Assembly (NCBI GenBank): GCA_919903585.1
Contig: CAKKST010000406.1
Location: 302-12,461, forward strand
Length of the DNA: 12,160 nucleotides
Direction: 5' to 3'
Source: Nitrospiria bacterium
GTDB taxonomy: Bacteria; Nitrospirota; CAKKRA01; 9FT-COMBO-42-15
Shown piece after piece: positions 1 to 6,686 of the stretch. Position 1 is the stretch's first letter. Every line of letters begins with the position of its first letter. The position numbers and the translations under genes are program-made. The notes below the pieces were generated by a model. It did no database searches, was not told the origin of the DNA, and worked only from the letters and a program-made list of their open reading frames with translations.

Positions 1-75
1 AAAATATTTTGATAATATAACAAAGCAGGGATTAGTTTGTCAAATAAAAAGATTGGTTCTAAAATACCGATAGAC

Positions 76-105
76 ATCCTGATCCATGGTTTTCCATATC
101 AGGAT
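76..105. terminator. Stem-loop upstream of chrB, possible terminator of an upstream gene
   Basis: ATCCTGAT (76-83) pairs perfectly with ATCAGGAT (98-105). Inside it ATGG (86-89) pairs with CCAT (94-97) around a TTTT loop, with CC bulged on one side. It is followed by a pyrimidine-rich stretch (TTAGGCCTCTCTTTTCCC) rather than a clean T run, so it is a weak candidate for an intrinsic terminator of a gene lying before the window. It could equally be part of the chrB regulatory region, which begins about 20 bp further on. Confidence 0.35.
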
Positions 106-123
106 TTAGGCCTCTCTTTTCCC

Positions 124-170
124 TTGACATCCAATGTAACATCTGTTACATTATAACAACTGTTACATTT
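124..170 (+). promoter_or_regulatory. chrB promoter with two tandem palindromic operator-like sites
   Basis: A perfect TTGACA (-35) lies at 124-129. The best spaced -10 is TACATT at 147-152 (17 nt spacer); TATAAC at 152-157 is closer to consensus but 22 nt away. Site 1 is a perfect dyad, AATGTAAC (133-140), ATCT, GTTACATT (145-152). Site 2 is TATAAC (152-157), AACT, GTTACA (162-167), one mismatch from the same TGTAAC-N4-GTTACA pattern and offset by 17 bp. Together they cover the spacer, the -10 and the start region, which is what a repressor operator would do. The binding protein is not known; ChrB itself or a TetR- or CRP-type regulator are guesses. Confidence 0.6.
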
Positions 171-1175
171 ATGGAAAAAACCGAAGGGAAAACAGAAAAA
201 GATGCGGCCTGGCTCCTATTTTTTTACAGTGTGCCTGCAAAACCTGTCAGCAGCAGGGTAAGGATCTGGAGGAGGCTTGCAAAGGCGGGTGCAATACAGC
301 TCAAGGGTGCAGTCTATGTCCTGCCATATAGTGAGCGGCATTATGAGTTTTTGCAATGGCTAATATCAGAGATTACTGCAATGAAAGGGGATGGTGCATT
401 CGTTAAGACAAGGGGCCTTGAAGGCATAAAGGACAGCGAAATAATTGAGCTTTTTAACAGACAGAGGGAGAGGGATTACAAAGGTATTGAGAAAAGGCTC
501 GTGGAGATTGAAAGGCAATTTAACAATATAAAAAAAGGCGGGACAACTAAGGAAGGCAAAAGGCTTACAGAGTTACTAAACAGGATTATAAAAGAATTTG
601 ATGGGCTAAGAAAAATTGATTTCTTTTCAGCAAGGGCTGGAAGAACGCTTGAGGCCAAGATAAGAGGCATGAAGGCAGAGGCCAAGAACCTGACAGGATA
701 CACTGGCAGGAGGGCAGTCTCAGCGGTTGCTTTAGTTTTGAGGCAGGTGAAAGATTATCAGGGGAGGACATGGGCTACCAGAAAGAGGCCTTATGTGGAC
801 AGGATGGCATCTGCATGGCTGATAAAGAGATTTATAGATAAGAATGCTGCATTAAAATTTATTGATGAAGAAGAGATAGGGCATTTAAATAGAGATGCAG
901 CAACCTTTGATATAAGGGGAGGAGAATTTACGCATCAGGGTGATCTGTGCACATTTGAGGCGCTTCTTAGGGCATTTTGTATTAAGGATAAAGGGCTTAA
1001 AAAGATTGCAGAGATAGTGCATGAGCTTGACATGAAAGACAGTAAATATACAGGCGATGAGGCAATGGGTATAGAGGGTATTATCACTGGTATAACAAAG
1101 ACAGCAAGGGACGATGCAGATGCCCTTGAAAAGGGAATGGCAATATTTGAGATGCTTTATGCATCAAAAACCTGA
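171..1175 (+). CDS. chrB: Chromate resistance protein ChrB (N- and C-terminal domains)
   Basis: This 334-residue soluble protein has the two-part ChrB layout. The N-terminal domain carries WLLFFYSVPAKPVSSRVRIW (residues 14-33) followed by RRLAKAGAIQLKGAVYVLP, the hallmark of the ChrB N-terminal family. A charged helical linker covers about residues 95-175. The ChrB C-terminal domain starts near residue 199 with TWATRKRPYVDRMASAWLIK and continues with FDIRGGEFTHQGDLCTFE (H255, C260) and IVHELDMKD (H284, D287), residues that could bind metal. Known ChrB proteins are chromate-responsive regulators or helpers of chr operons, usually beside the ChrA efflux pump; no chrA is seen here. The ATG at 171 is the only reasonable start, because the conserved N-terminus begins about 13 residues later, but no Shine-Dalgarno sequence precedes it, so it may be translated from a leaderless or very short-leader mRNA. 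The family call is confident; the physiological role is inferred. Confidence 0.9.
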   Translation: MEKTEGKTEKDAAWLLFFYSVPAKPVSSRVRIWRRLAKAGAIQLKGAVYVLPYSERHYEFLQWLISEITAMKGDGAFVKTRGLEGIKDSEIIELFNRQRERDYKGIEKRLVEIERQFNNIKKGGTTKEGKRLTELLNRIIKEFDGLRKIDFFSARAGRTLEAKIRGMKAEAKNLTGYTGRRAVSAVALVLRQVKDYQGRTWATRKRPYVDRMASAWLIKRFIDKNAALKFIDEEEIGHLNRDAATFDIRGGEFTHQGDLCTFEALLRAFCIKDKGLKKIAEIVHELDMKDSKYTGDEAMGIEGIITGITKTARDDADALEKGMAIFEMLYASKT

Positions 1176-1190
1176 AAGGAGGATAATAAT

Positions 1191-1475
1191 ATGCCGCCAA
1201 TCAATAATCATTTAAAGGTAAGTATGGAAAGGACCGGGAAGGAGTATCGCGAGGTGCATGAATGGCTTGATAGTGATGCTGAGAAAAAGGCAGAGAGGCA
1301 CGACATCACAAAGATTCATGAGCATGGAAAGATGATGGAAGAAAAGTATGGAAAAGAGGCGCTGCAGGAGTATATCCAGCATCTCCATGATGATGTAAAG
1401 GCAAAGTTTAACCACATCCAGCATGACCTTGGAAAAACCGTTACAGATACACTTGCGTATTTTGGGGTAAAATAG
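1191..1475 (+). CDS. Small His-rich helical protein of unknown function
   Basis: This 94-residue protein has no signal peptide or membrane segment and is predicted by eye to be almost entirely helical. It contains nine histidines (H7, 23, 37, 43, 45, 64, 66, 75, 78), many in spaced pairs (IHEHG, QHLHDD, NHIQHD), plus many Glu and Asp residues, which suggests metal binding. The order HEWLD, ERHDITKIHEHG, EEKYG, QHLHDDV resembles from memory the pattern of DUF6915-type proteins (IHEWFD, RHRALRHHAxG, EExFG); this is a tentative parallel that needs a profile search. The start is firm: AAAGGAGG at 1175-1182 sits 8 nt before the ATG. It begins 15 nt after chrB stops, so it is almost certainly in the same transcript and may assist ChrB. 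It ends at the edge of a palindromic repeat. Confidence 0.75.
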   Translation: MPPINNHLKVSMERTGKEYREVHEWLDSDAEKKAERHDITKIHEHGKMMEEKYGKEALQEYIQHLHDDVKAKFNHIQHDLGKTVTDTLAYFGVK

Positions 1476-1490
1476 TTTATACCCTCAAAA

Positions 1491-1585
1491 TTGTCATTCC
1501 TATAAAACCTGTCCCTGCATGCTTTAAGCAGGAAGCAGGAATCCAGAGGAAAAAGACTGGATTCCAGTTTTCACGGGAATGACAA
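1491..1585. repeat. Palindromic intergenic repeat, GTCATTCC family, copy 1
   Basis: The 95-bp unit is bounded by a perfect 10-bp inverted repeat, TTGTCATTCC (1491-1500) and GGAATGACAA (1576-1585). Inside it GGAATCCAG (1538-1546) pairs with CTGGATTCC (1557-1565), and CCTGC (1514-1518) pairs with GCAGG (1528-1532) around GCTTTAAGC. The same outer and inner arms recur at 8108-8213, so this is a dispersed repeat family with a conserved folded structure. It fills most of the 135-nt gap between the His-rich gene and the HD gene. On RNA it could form a multi-stem fold and affect messenger stability or read-through. Confidence 0.85.
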
Positions 1586-1610
1586 AAACCACTCAAATCT
1601 GGAGGACAAG

Positions 1611-2216
1611 ATGAGTTACAGAATTCAGGATTCAGATATACAACTGCTCAGAAAAACAGGGGTGTCAGAAGATGACATAAAGCACTGTATCAAGGTTGCG
1701 GAAAAGGCGCTTGAGATTGCGCAAAGGACAGGCGGCAATACTGATATGGAGCTTATTGGCAGAGGCGCCTTATTTCACGATTTGGGCAAGGCAACAACCC
1801 ATGAAATTGAGCATGGAAAGATCGGCGCAGAGATGGGCAAGAGGCTCGGCCTTTCACAGGCCATAACTGATATTATGGAGAAACACATCAGGGGCGGATT
1901 AACAGAAGATGAGGCAAGGGAACTCGGTCTGCCTGTAAAGGATTATACGCTTAAAACTCTGGAAGAAAGAATAGTCATTTATGCGGACAGGCTTGTGGAT
2001 ATAATTATGGATGGGGTTGTTATAATTAAATCAGAATTAGAGGCAGAAGAACGGTTTGAAGATATACTGAAAGACTATCCAAAATATGGAAAGAATGAAA
2101 AGACGCTTAATCGGTATATTGGTTATCATAGAGAAATTCAAAAGCTAATAAGTAATAAAAAAGGAAGGGTGTCACCCTCCCCTATCCCCTCCCATCAAGG
2201 GAGGGGGAGATATTAG
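1611..2216 (+). CDS. HD-domain metal-dependent phosphohydrolase
   Basis: A 201-residue cytoplasmic protein with a classic HD fold. Candidate metal ligands occur in family order: H25 (KHCIKVA), H56-D57 in ALFHDLGKA, H68 in EIEHGKIGAEMG, H92 in EKHIRGG and D126 in IYADRLVD. This matches small stand-alone HD proteins of the HDIG/TIGR00295 type, predicted to hydrolyse phosphomonoesters or nucleotides; the substrate cannot be read from sequence. The start is supported by GGAGG at 1601-1605, 5 nt before ATG. The last 15 or so residues (from about 187, SPSPIPSHQGRGRY) are encoded by a GC-rich dispersed repeat and are probably an accidental extension; the native protein likely ended near residue 185. 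It lies downstream of the chrB pair and 61 nt before an MFS gene in the same direction. Confidence 0.85.
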   Translation: MSYRIQDSDIQLLRKTGVSEDDIKHCIKVAEKALEIAQRTGGNTDMELIGRGALFHDLGKATTHEIEHGKIGAEMGKRLGLSQAITDIMEKHIRGGLTEDEARELGLPVKDYTLKTLEERIVIYADRLVDIIMDGVVIIKSELEAEERFEDILKDYPKYGKNEKTLNRYIGYHREIQKLISNKKGRVSPSPIPSHQGRGRY

Positions 2217-2272
2217 GTCATGGAATTATTATTCCCTCTCCCCTTGCGGGAGAGGGTAGGGTGAGGGGTGTC
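2171..2272. repeat. Inverted pair of GC-rich dispersed repeats
   Basis: Two related units face each other. The left unit starts GTCACCCTCCCC (2171) and contains CCCCTCCC (2186-2193) pairing with GGGAGGGG (2199-2206). The right unit, read on the minus strand, starts GACACCCCTCACCCTACCC at 2272 and contains the hairpin CCCTCTCCC (2234-2242), loop CTTGC, GGGAGAGGG (2248-2256). This is the widespread bacterial repeat recognised in translated form as SPSPIPSHQGRG or PSPYPLPQGERE. The left unit lies inside the end of the HD gene and supplies its stop; the right unit ends 5 nt before the MFS start codon and supplies its purine-rich ribosome binding site. Confidence 0.8.
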
Positions 2273-2277
2273 TTAAA

Positions 2278-3459
2278 ATGCGATTTAGTCCATTTCTATT
2301 ACTCTGCACTACAGGGCTCTTTGCCATATTCAGCTCTACCATATCAAAGAGCCCTGTGCTGCCGCTCTTTGCCACACATCTCGGGGCAGACCCATCAGTG
2401 GTTGGAATGGTTGCCGCAGTATCCGCCTTCACAGGGATTATTGCAAGCATACCAGCAGGGATACTCTCTGACAGATTAGGCAAAAAAAGGATGCTTCTCT
2501 TATCAGCCTTTGTTTTTGCCTCAGCGCCATTTCTCTATCTGTTAATCACAGAAATATGGCAGCTCGCAGTAATCAGGTTTTATCACGGCCTTGCCACAGC
2601 AATATTTATTCCTGTGGCAATGGCCATGATTGCCAATCTCTTTCATAGTGAAAGGGGAGAGAGGATGGGCTGGTTTTCTACATCCACCCTGATCGGAAGG
2701 TTCATGGCGCCTGTAGTAGGCGGGATAATTATTGGCGCAATGGCGCTGAACCCTGATATTGGTTATAAAATCGTATATCTGGTATGCGGGGCAGCAGGAA
2801 TACTGGTTTTATTTTTAGCGCTAAAAATACCAAACCCTGATGGCGAGATAAAGAATAATCAGAAATGGGAAGAAACACTAAAGACACTCAGGACAGTAAT
2901 CTCTAATAAAGGCATCCTGCTTACCAGCGCAGTTGAGGCAGCAATACTCTTTGCTTATGGGACATTTGAGACCTTTCTGCCTCTATACTCATTAAAGATC
3001 GGCCTTAGCGCCTATGAGATAGGGATATTCCTTTCTGCACAGGTTATCACCCTTGCCTTTACAAAGCCGGTAATGGGCAGGTTTTCTGATAAACATGAAA
3101 GGAAGCCGCAAATATTTGCAGGGGCAATAATTGGCGCTGTCTGCATTGGAAGCTTTTCGCTTTTTACATCCTTTGTACCGCTGCTTTTTCTAAGCATCCT
3201 ATTTGGCCTTGCCCTATCCATCGTAACCTCAGCAACCTCTGCATTAATTGCAGACCTGAGCAGGAAAGAGACGCATGGCTCAGCCATGGGTACACTCGGC
3301 TCAGTAATGGACATTGGCCATACCACAGGGCCTTTAGTCTCAGGATTCATTGCCGCCTACTTTAGTATTGCACTCTCATTTATAGGCGCATCCGTAATAC
3401 TCCTATCCTTTGCCTTTATTTTTCTTCTGGGGACTACGCAGGATCAATATCAGGATTAG
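2278..3459 (+). CDS. Major facilitator superfamily transporter
   Basis: A 393-residue integral membrane protein with about 12 hydrophobic segments in two halves. Motif A of the superfamily is present between segments 2 and 3 as GILSDRLGKKR (residues 61-71), and a second-half version appears as GRFSDKHERKP (267-277). A charged central loop spans about residues 185-210. GSVMDIGHTTGPLVSG (341-356) resembles the glycine-rich motif of drug:proton antiporters, so an efflux carrier is likely, but the substrate cannot be assigned. The ATG at 2278 is chosen because an upstream in-frame GTG (2269) runs straight into a stop; GAGGGG (2263-2268), part of the upstream repeat, acts as the ribosome binding site. 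It is the last plus-strand gene before a convergent minus-strand gene 33 nt away. A role in oxyanion export with ChrB is only a neighbourhood guess. Confidence 0.85.
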   Translation: MRFSPFLLLCTTGLFAIFSSTISKSPVLPLFATHLGADPSVVGMVAAVSAFTGIIASIPAGILSDRLGKKRMLLLSAFVFASAPFLYLLITEIWQLAVIRFYHGLATAIFIPVAMAMIANLFHSERGERMGWFSTSTLIGRFMAPVVGGIIIGAMALNPDIGYKIVYLVCGAAGILVLFLALKIPNPDGEIKNNQKWEETLKTLRTVISNKGILLTSAVEAAILFAYGTFETFLPLYSLKIGLSAYEIGIFLSAQVITLAFTKPVMGRFSDKHERKPQIFAGAIIGAVCIGSFSLFTSFVPLLFLSILFGLALSIVTSATSALIADLSRKETHGSAMGTLGSVMDIGHTTGPLVSGFIAAYFSIALSFIGASVILLSFAFIFLLGTTQDQYQD

Positions 3460-3492
3460 TATATTCTAATTGCCAACAATTCTATACCCCGA

Positions 3493-5361
3493 TTAACTCT
3501 CCTGCTGCAACTCGCTCAGTCTTTGCTCAAATTCTTTTGATTTTGCATCATGCTCGGCGGTTAAGGATTCCAACTCTTTAAAAAGGGTTTCAATCCGGCT
3601 GTTCAATTTATGAATGGAAACGGATAGCCTTGATATGGTTTCGCCATCACCCTTTTCCGAAGCCTCCACAAGGACGTGGCTGTCATTCTCCACATCCTTT
3701 TCCAGAAGCATGATGTTTTTTTCAACATCAGCAATTATCTTTTGCAGAGGGCCGAGTATTTTTGAACGGCTCTCGTTTAATTGCGCTCTGAGCCTCCGCA
3801 TCTCTTTTTTATTGATATTTTTATTTTGTCTGTTATTGGGACGGCTGTTGTCAGCCTCCTCTGCCCTCTCACTTTCCCATCCAACCCGATCCAAAAACTC
3901 CTGATAGGCTCCCTCAAACAGCTCCACCTTGCCGTTGTCAAATACAATCAGTCTGGTGGCCACGGCATTGAGGATCATCTCGCTGTGAGTGACGATGATA
4001 ATCCCGCCGTCAAATGCCTCAATAGCTTCAACCAGTGAATCAATGGAGTCCATATCCAGATGATTGGTAGGTTCATCCAGGAGAAGGAGATTGGCAGGGG
4101 TTACCAGCAGCTTTCCCAGCAAAACCCTGCTCTTTTCGCCGCCGGAAAGCACCTCCACCTTTTTCAGCGCCTTGTCGCCGTCAAACATCATTATCCCGCA
4201 TATCCTGCGGGCAGCGCCCCTGTTGCAATCAGGATCCGTATCCATTATCACCTGCTCAACGGTTTTTTTAGGGTTAAGGCGGTTGATATTGGTCTGGCCA
4301 AAATAGGCGATAGCTAAATTTTGATTGTGTTGAACCGTTCCTGTTTGCGGCTGCAGCTCACCTGCAAGCATATTCAAAAGGGTGGTCTTGCCTTTTCCGT
4401 TTTTGCCGATAATAGCAATCCTGTCATTTTTCCCAACGGCTATGTTTAAGCCATTAATAAGCGGCGGAGTGTCCTGATGATAAGAAAACGATATGTCTGC
4501 CGCATTCATCAGCCATTTGCCTGAAAAAGGCGCTGCCTTGAATGAAAAATCAAGGGTTCTTATATCGGACAGTTTTTCCAGCTTTTTCATCTTTTCAAGG
4601 GCCTTTATGCGCGACTGGACAGCCTTTGCCTTTGTAGCCTTGGCCCTGAAGCGATTGATAAACTCCTCCACTTCACTGCGCTTTTTTGAGTCATTGATGC
4701 GGGTCTTCTCATGTATCTCTTCTTCCAGCAATATCTGCTCATACAGTTTCTGCGTAGGACCGGCAATCTTTCGCATCTTGCAGCGGTGTATGCCCATGGT
4801 GTGGGTTGTTACGCTGTCCATAAAGTCGCGGTCGTGTGTGATGATCATCAGTTCGCCTTTCCAACTTCGGAGAAAGCGCGTCAGCCATCGCACGGACACA
4901 ATGTCCAGATAATTGGTCGGTTCGTCAAGAAGGAGGAGGTTAGGCTCGGAGACCAGCGCCTTGGCGAGATTCAAACGAATCTGGTAGCCGCCGGAGAGCA
5001 TCAAAGGACTACGGTCAAAATCATCGGAAGAGAACCCAAGGCCCATGAGAATGGTTTCCACCTTGTAACTTTCATCAATTCCATCCTCGGACACAGGAAG
5101 ACTTAGGCATCCCTCTTTCAGAACAGTATCCTCGGTAAAACGGATGTGCTGGGAAAGATGTCCAATGGTGTAATAATTCGGAATGCTGATAACTCCGGCA
5201 TCAGGATGTTCTTCTCCGAGGATCATCCTGAAGAGGGTTGTTTTACCGTGCCCGTTTCTGCCGACCAATCCGATCCGCTCGCCGGGATTTATGACAAAAC
5301 TGACATTATCAAAAATCTCCTGCGCACCGTAAGCCTTTTCCAAACCGCTGACCTTAAGCAT
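3493..5361 (-). CDS. ABC-F family ATPase (ribosome-associated type)
   Basis: A 622-residue protein with two ABC ATPase domains and no membrane segments. Domain 1: Walker A GRNGHGKTT (34-42), signature LSGGYQ (122-127), Walker B LLLLDEP (142-148), switch His in ITHDR (H176). A basic helical linker (about 205-265) corresponds to the tRNA-interaction region of ABC-F proteins. Domain 2: Walker A GKNGKGKTT (319-327), signature LSGGEK (405-410), Walker B LLLLDEP (425-431), H459. A charged coiled-coil tail covers about 515-620. Known ABC-F members act on stalled or initiating ribosomes; which subgroup this is (Uup- or YheS-like) is not certain, and a resistance role is not indicated. It is the last gene of the minus-strand cluster, 95 nt after the phosphofructokinase gene. 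The ribosome binding site is weak (AAGAAAAGA). Arginine is encoded mainly by CGN, unlike the AGG/AGA-rich neighbours, hinting at separate origin. Confidence 0.9.
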   Translation of the reverse strand: MLKVSGLEKAYGAQEIFDNVSFVINPGERIGLVGRNGHGKTTLFRMILGEEHPDAGVISIPNYYTIGHLSQHIRFTEDTVLKEGCLSLPVSEDGIDESYKVETILMGLGFSSDDFDRSPLMLSGGYQIRLNLAKALVSEPNLLLLDEPTNYLDIVSVRWLTRFLRSWKGELMIITHDRDFMDSVTTHTMGIHRCKMRKIAGPTQKLYEQILLEEEIHEKTRINDSKKRSEVEEFINRFRAKATKAKAVQSRIKALEKMKKLEKLSDIRTLDFSFKAAPFSGKWLMNAADISFSYHQDTPPLINGLNIAVGKNDRIAIIGKNGKGKTTLLNMLAGELQPQTGTVQHNQNLAIAYFGQTNINRLNPKKTVEQVIMDTDPDCNRGAARRICGIMMFDGDKALKKVEVLSGGEKSRVLLGKLLVTPANLLLLDEPTNHLDMDSIDSLVEAIEAFDGGIIIVTHSEMILNAVATRLIVFDNGKVELFEGAYQEFLDRVGWESERAEEADNSRPNNRQNKNINKKEMRRLRAQLNESRSKILGPLQKIIADVEKNIMLLEKDVENDSHVLVEASEKGDGETISRLSVSIHKLNSRIETLFKELESLTAEHDAKSKEFEQRLSELQQES

Positions 5362-5456
5362 ATATATCTTTTCTTAACTCAAAATGCAGGACTTTTTTAT
5401 GAGAGGCCTTTTGCATCCTCTTTGCAATTCTTTATCTCACCTCTCCATTAGAGGCG

Positions 5457-6674
5457 CTATGAGAATCTCCTCTCTATCTGGCCCTTTATCTCTGCAAGTT
5501 CATACTTAAACCCCTCTGGCTTTCTGCCAAAGCAGATGCCGAGGCCCTCAAGAAAGGCAGCCTCTTTTATGTTAACCTCCCTTCGCTTTATTACCTCTGC
5601 TGTCTGCTGATAATATATCTTATCTGCAATCACATTCACCACTGTATTTCCTGATTTGCCTTCAAGCAGAAGAATTACTGCGCCTGCGCCTGCCTTATAC
5701 CCAAAGTTCACATCATAGGCAGAGGAATTGCCAGAGCGCACAAGATGGCCGGGTATAACCTCCCTCACCTCTGGTATTTCATAGATGCCCTGTACATACA
5801 TCCCTGCCCTCGTCATAAGCTTCTCAACCTCCGGGTCATTCTTTAGCCTCTTTTCAATCTGCTGCTTTACATATTTTGCAGCGCCAGCGAGCTTTTTGTG
5901 GCCAAAGGCATCAACACCCGCACCCTCGTCATAGAGAAGCTCGCCAGAGGCGGTCTTGATTCCCTCTGCAACAACAATCGTGTATATCCCCCTCTTTGTA
6001 TCACTTTTTTCTATCCTCGGAAAGAATCTCCTCTTAATATCCTCATAGAGAACATCAAAATCAACAGGTATCTCTGGAAGCAGGATGCAGTCTGCCTCTG
6101 CAGCAACGCCGCCGCAAAACACAGTGTGCCCTGTATATCTCCCAAATACCTCTATCACCATAATGCGGTTATGGCTCAGGCCTGTTGTCTTTAAGTCCCT
6201 CACATAGGCTGCTATCCTATTGATTGCAGAATCACCGCCAACACTGTATGATTGAAGGTCAAGATCCATGGTCTTTGGCACATGGACGCATGGGATGCCC
6301 TGAGAAAGAAGATCAACAACAACACTGCCAGTATCATCTCCGCCGCTTATAATAAGGCCGTCAATCTTAAATTTCTTTAGGCCATTTTTTATCCTTTCAT
6401 ATTTCTTATCATCAGCAATCTTCCTGATCTTCACCCTTGAGTTTCCTGCCTCTGAACCGGCAGCAGTGGCATCTATAAGCCCCACCCTCTCAGGTGTAAG
6501 TGTTACAAGCTTATCCATGTCTATAAGGTTATATAGCCCTGCATAGCCATTGGGGATGATTACTGCCTCTATCCCCAGCGAGTGCGCCTTTTTGGCTGCA
6601 CCTTTGATTACTGCATTAAGTCCGCCGCAGTCCCCGCCGCTTGTGATGATACCGATTTTTTTTATTGCAGGCAT
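5457..6674 (-). CDS. 6-phosphofructokinase, pyrophosphate-dependent type
   Basis: A 405-residue cytoplasmic phosphofructokinase that phosphorylates fructose 6-phosphate at C1. Family motifs: GIITSGGDCGGLNAVIKG (8-25), ISGGDDTGS (109-117), PKTMDLDL (133-140), IEVFGRYTGH (174-183), VAEGIK (235-240). Two positions separate phosphate donors: the second Asp of GGDD (D114, Gly in ATP enzymes such as E. coli Gly104) and Lys of PKT (K134, Gly in E. coli PGT). Both are the PPi-type residues, so a reversible PPi-dependent enzyme is expected. The catalytic loop is MDLD rather than the usual IDND; the base Asp (D137) is kept but Asn is replaced by Leu, and GFDTA becomes GGDSA. The protein is longer than the 320-residue ATP enzymes, as for PPi types. 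A strong GGGAGGAG precedes the start. It lies 12 nt after the aldolase gene, with which it is surely co-transcribed. Confidence 0.88.
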   Translation of the reverse strand: MPAIKKIGIITSGGDCGGLNAVIKGAAKKAHSLGIEAVIIPNGYAGLYNLIDMDKLVTLTPERVGLIDATAAGSEAGNSRVKIRKIADDKKYERIKNGLKKFKIDGLIISGGDDTGSVVVDLLSQGIPCVHVPKTMDLDLQSYSVGGDSAINRIAAYVRDLKTTGLSHNRIMVIEVFGRYTGHTVFCGGVAAEADCILLPEIPVDFDVLYEDIKRRFFPRIEKSDTKRGIYTIVVAEGIKTASGELLYDEGAGVDAFGHKKLAGAAKYVKQQIEKRLKNDPEVEKLMTRAGMYVQGIYEIPEVREVIPGHLVRSGNSSAYDVNFGYKAGAGAVILLLEGKSGNTVVNVIADKIYYQQTAEVIKRREVNIKEAAFLEGLGICFGRKPEGFKYELAEIKGQIERRFS

Positions 6675-6686
6675 AGTCTCCTCCCT

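Noticed and set aside
133..152. Classic CRP/FNR or Fur box
   Set aside because: The dyad is TGTAAC-N4-GTTACA, which lacks the TGTGA-N6-TCACA, TTGAT-N4-ATCAA or GATAATGAT-type core of those sites; the regulator is left unassigned.
1491..1585. CRISPR-like array or intrinsic terminator
   Set aside because: There is only one unit here, with internal symmetry rather than direct repeats with spacers, and no T run follows the stems.
2229..2483. 84-residue minus-strand reading frame antisense to the start of the MFS gene
   Set aside because: Its C-terminus (HPSPYPLPQGERE) is a translation of the dispersed repeat and the rest is the complement of a clear transporter gene; it has no ribosome binding site or family features.
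3460..3492. Bidirectional terminator between the convergent MFS and ABC-F genes
   Set aside because: The 33-nt gap shows no inverted repeat of useful length and no T or A run after a stem.
4493..4912. Plus-strand 139-residue open frame inside the ABC-F gene
   Set aside because: It is the complement of the strongly supported ABC-F coding sequence and has no recognisable motif of its own.
5362..5456. Terminator or separate promoter between the phosphofructokinase and ABC-F genes
   Set aside because: The short CCTCT/AGAGG hairpin (5440-5454) has no T run on the minus strand, and no well-spaced -35/-10 pair was found.
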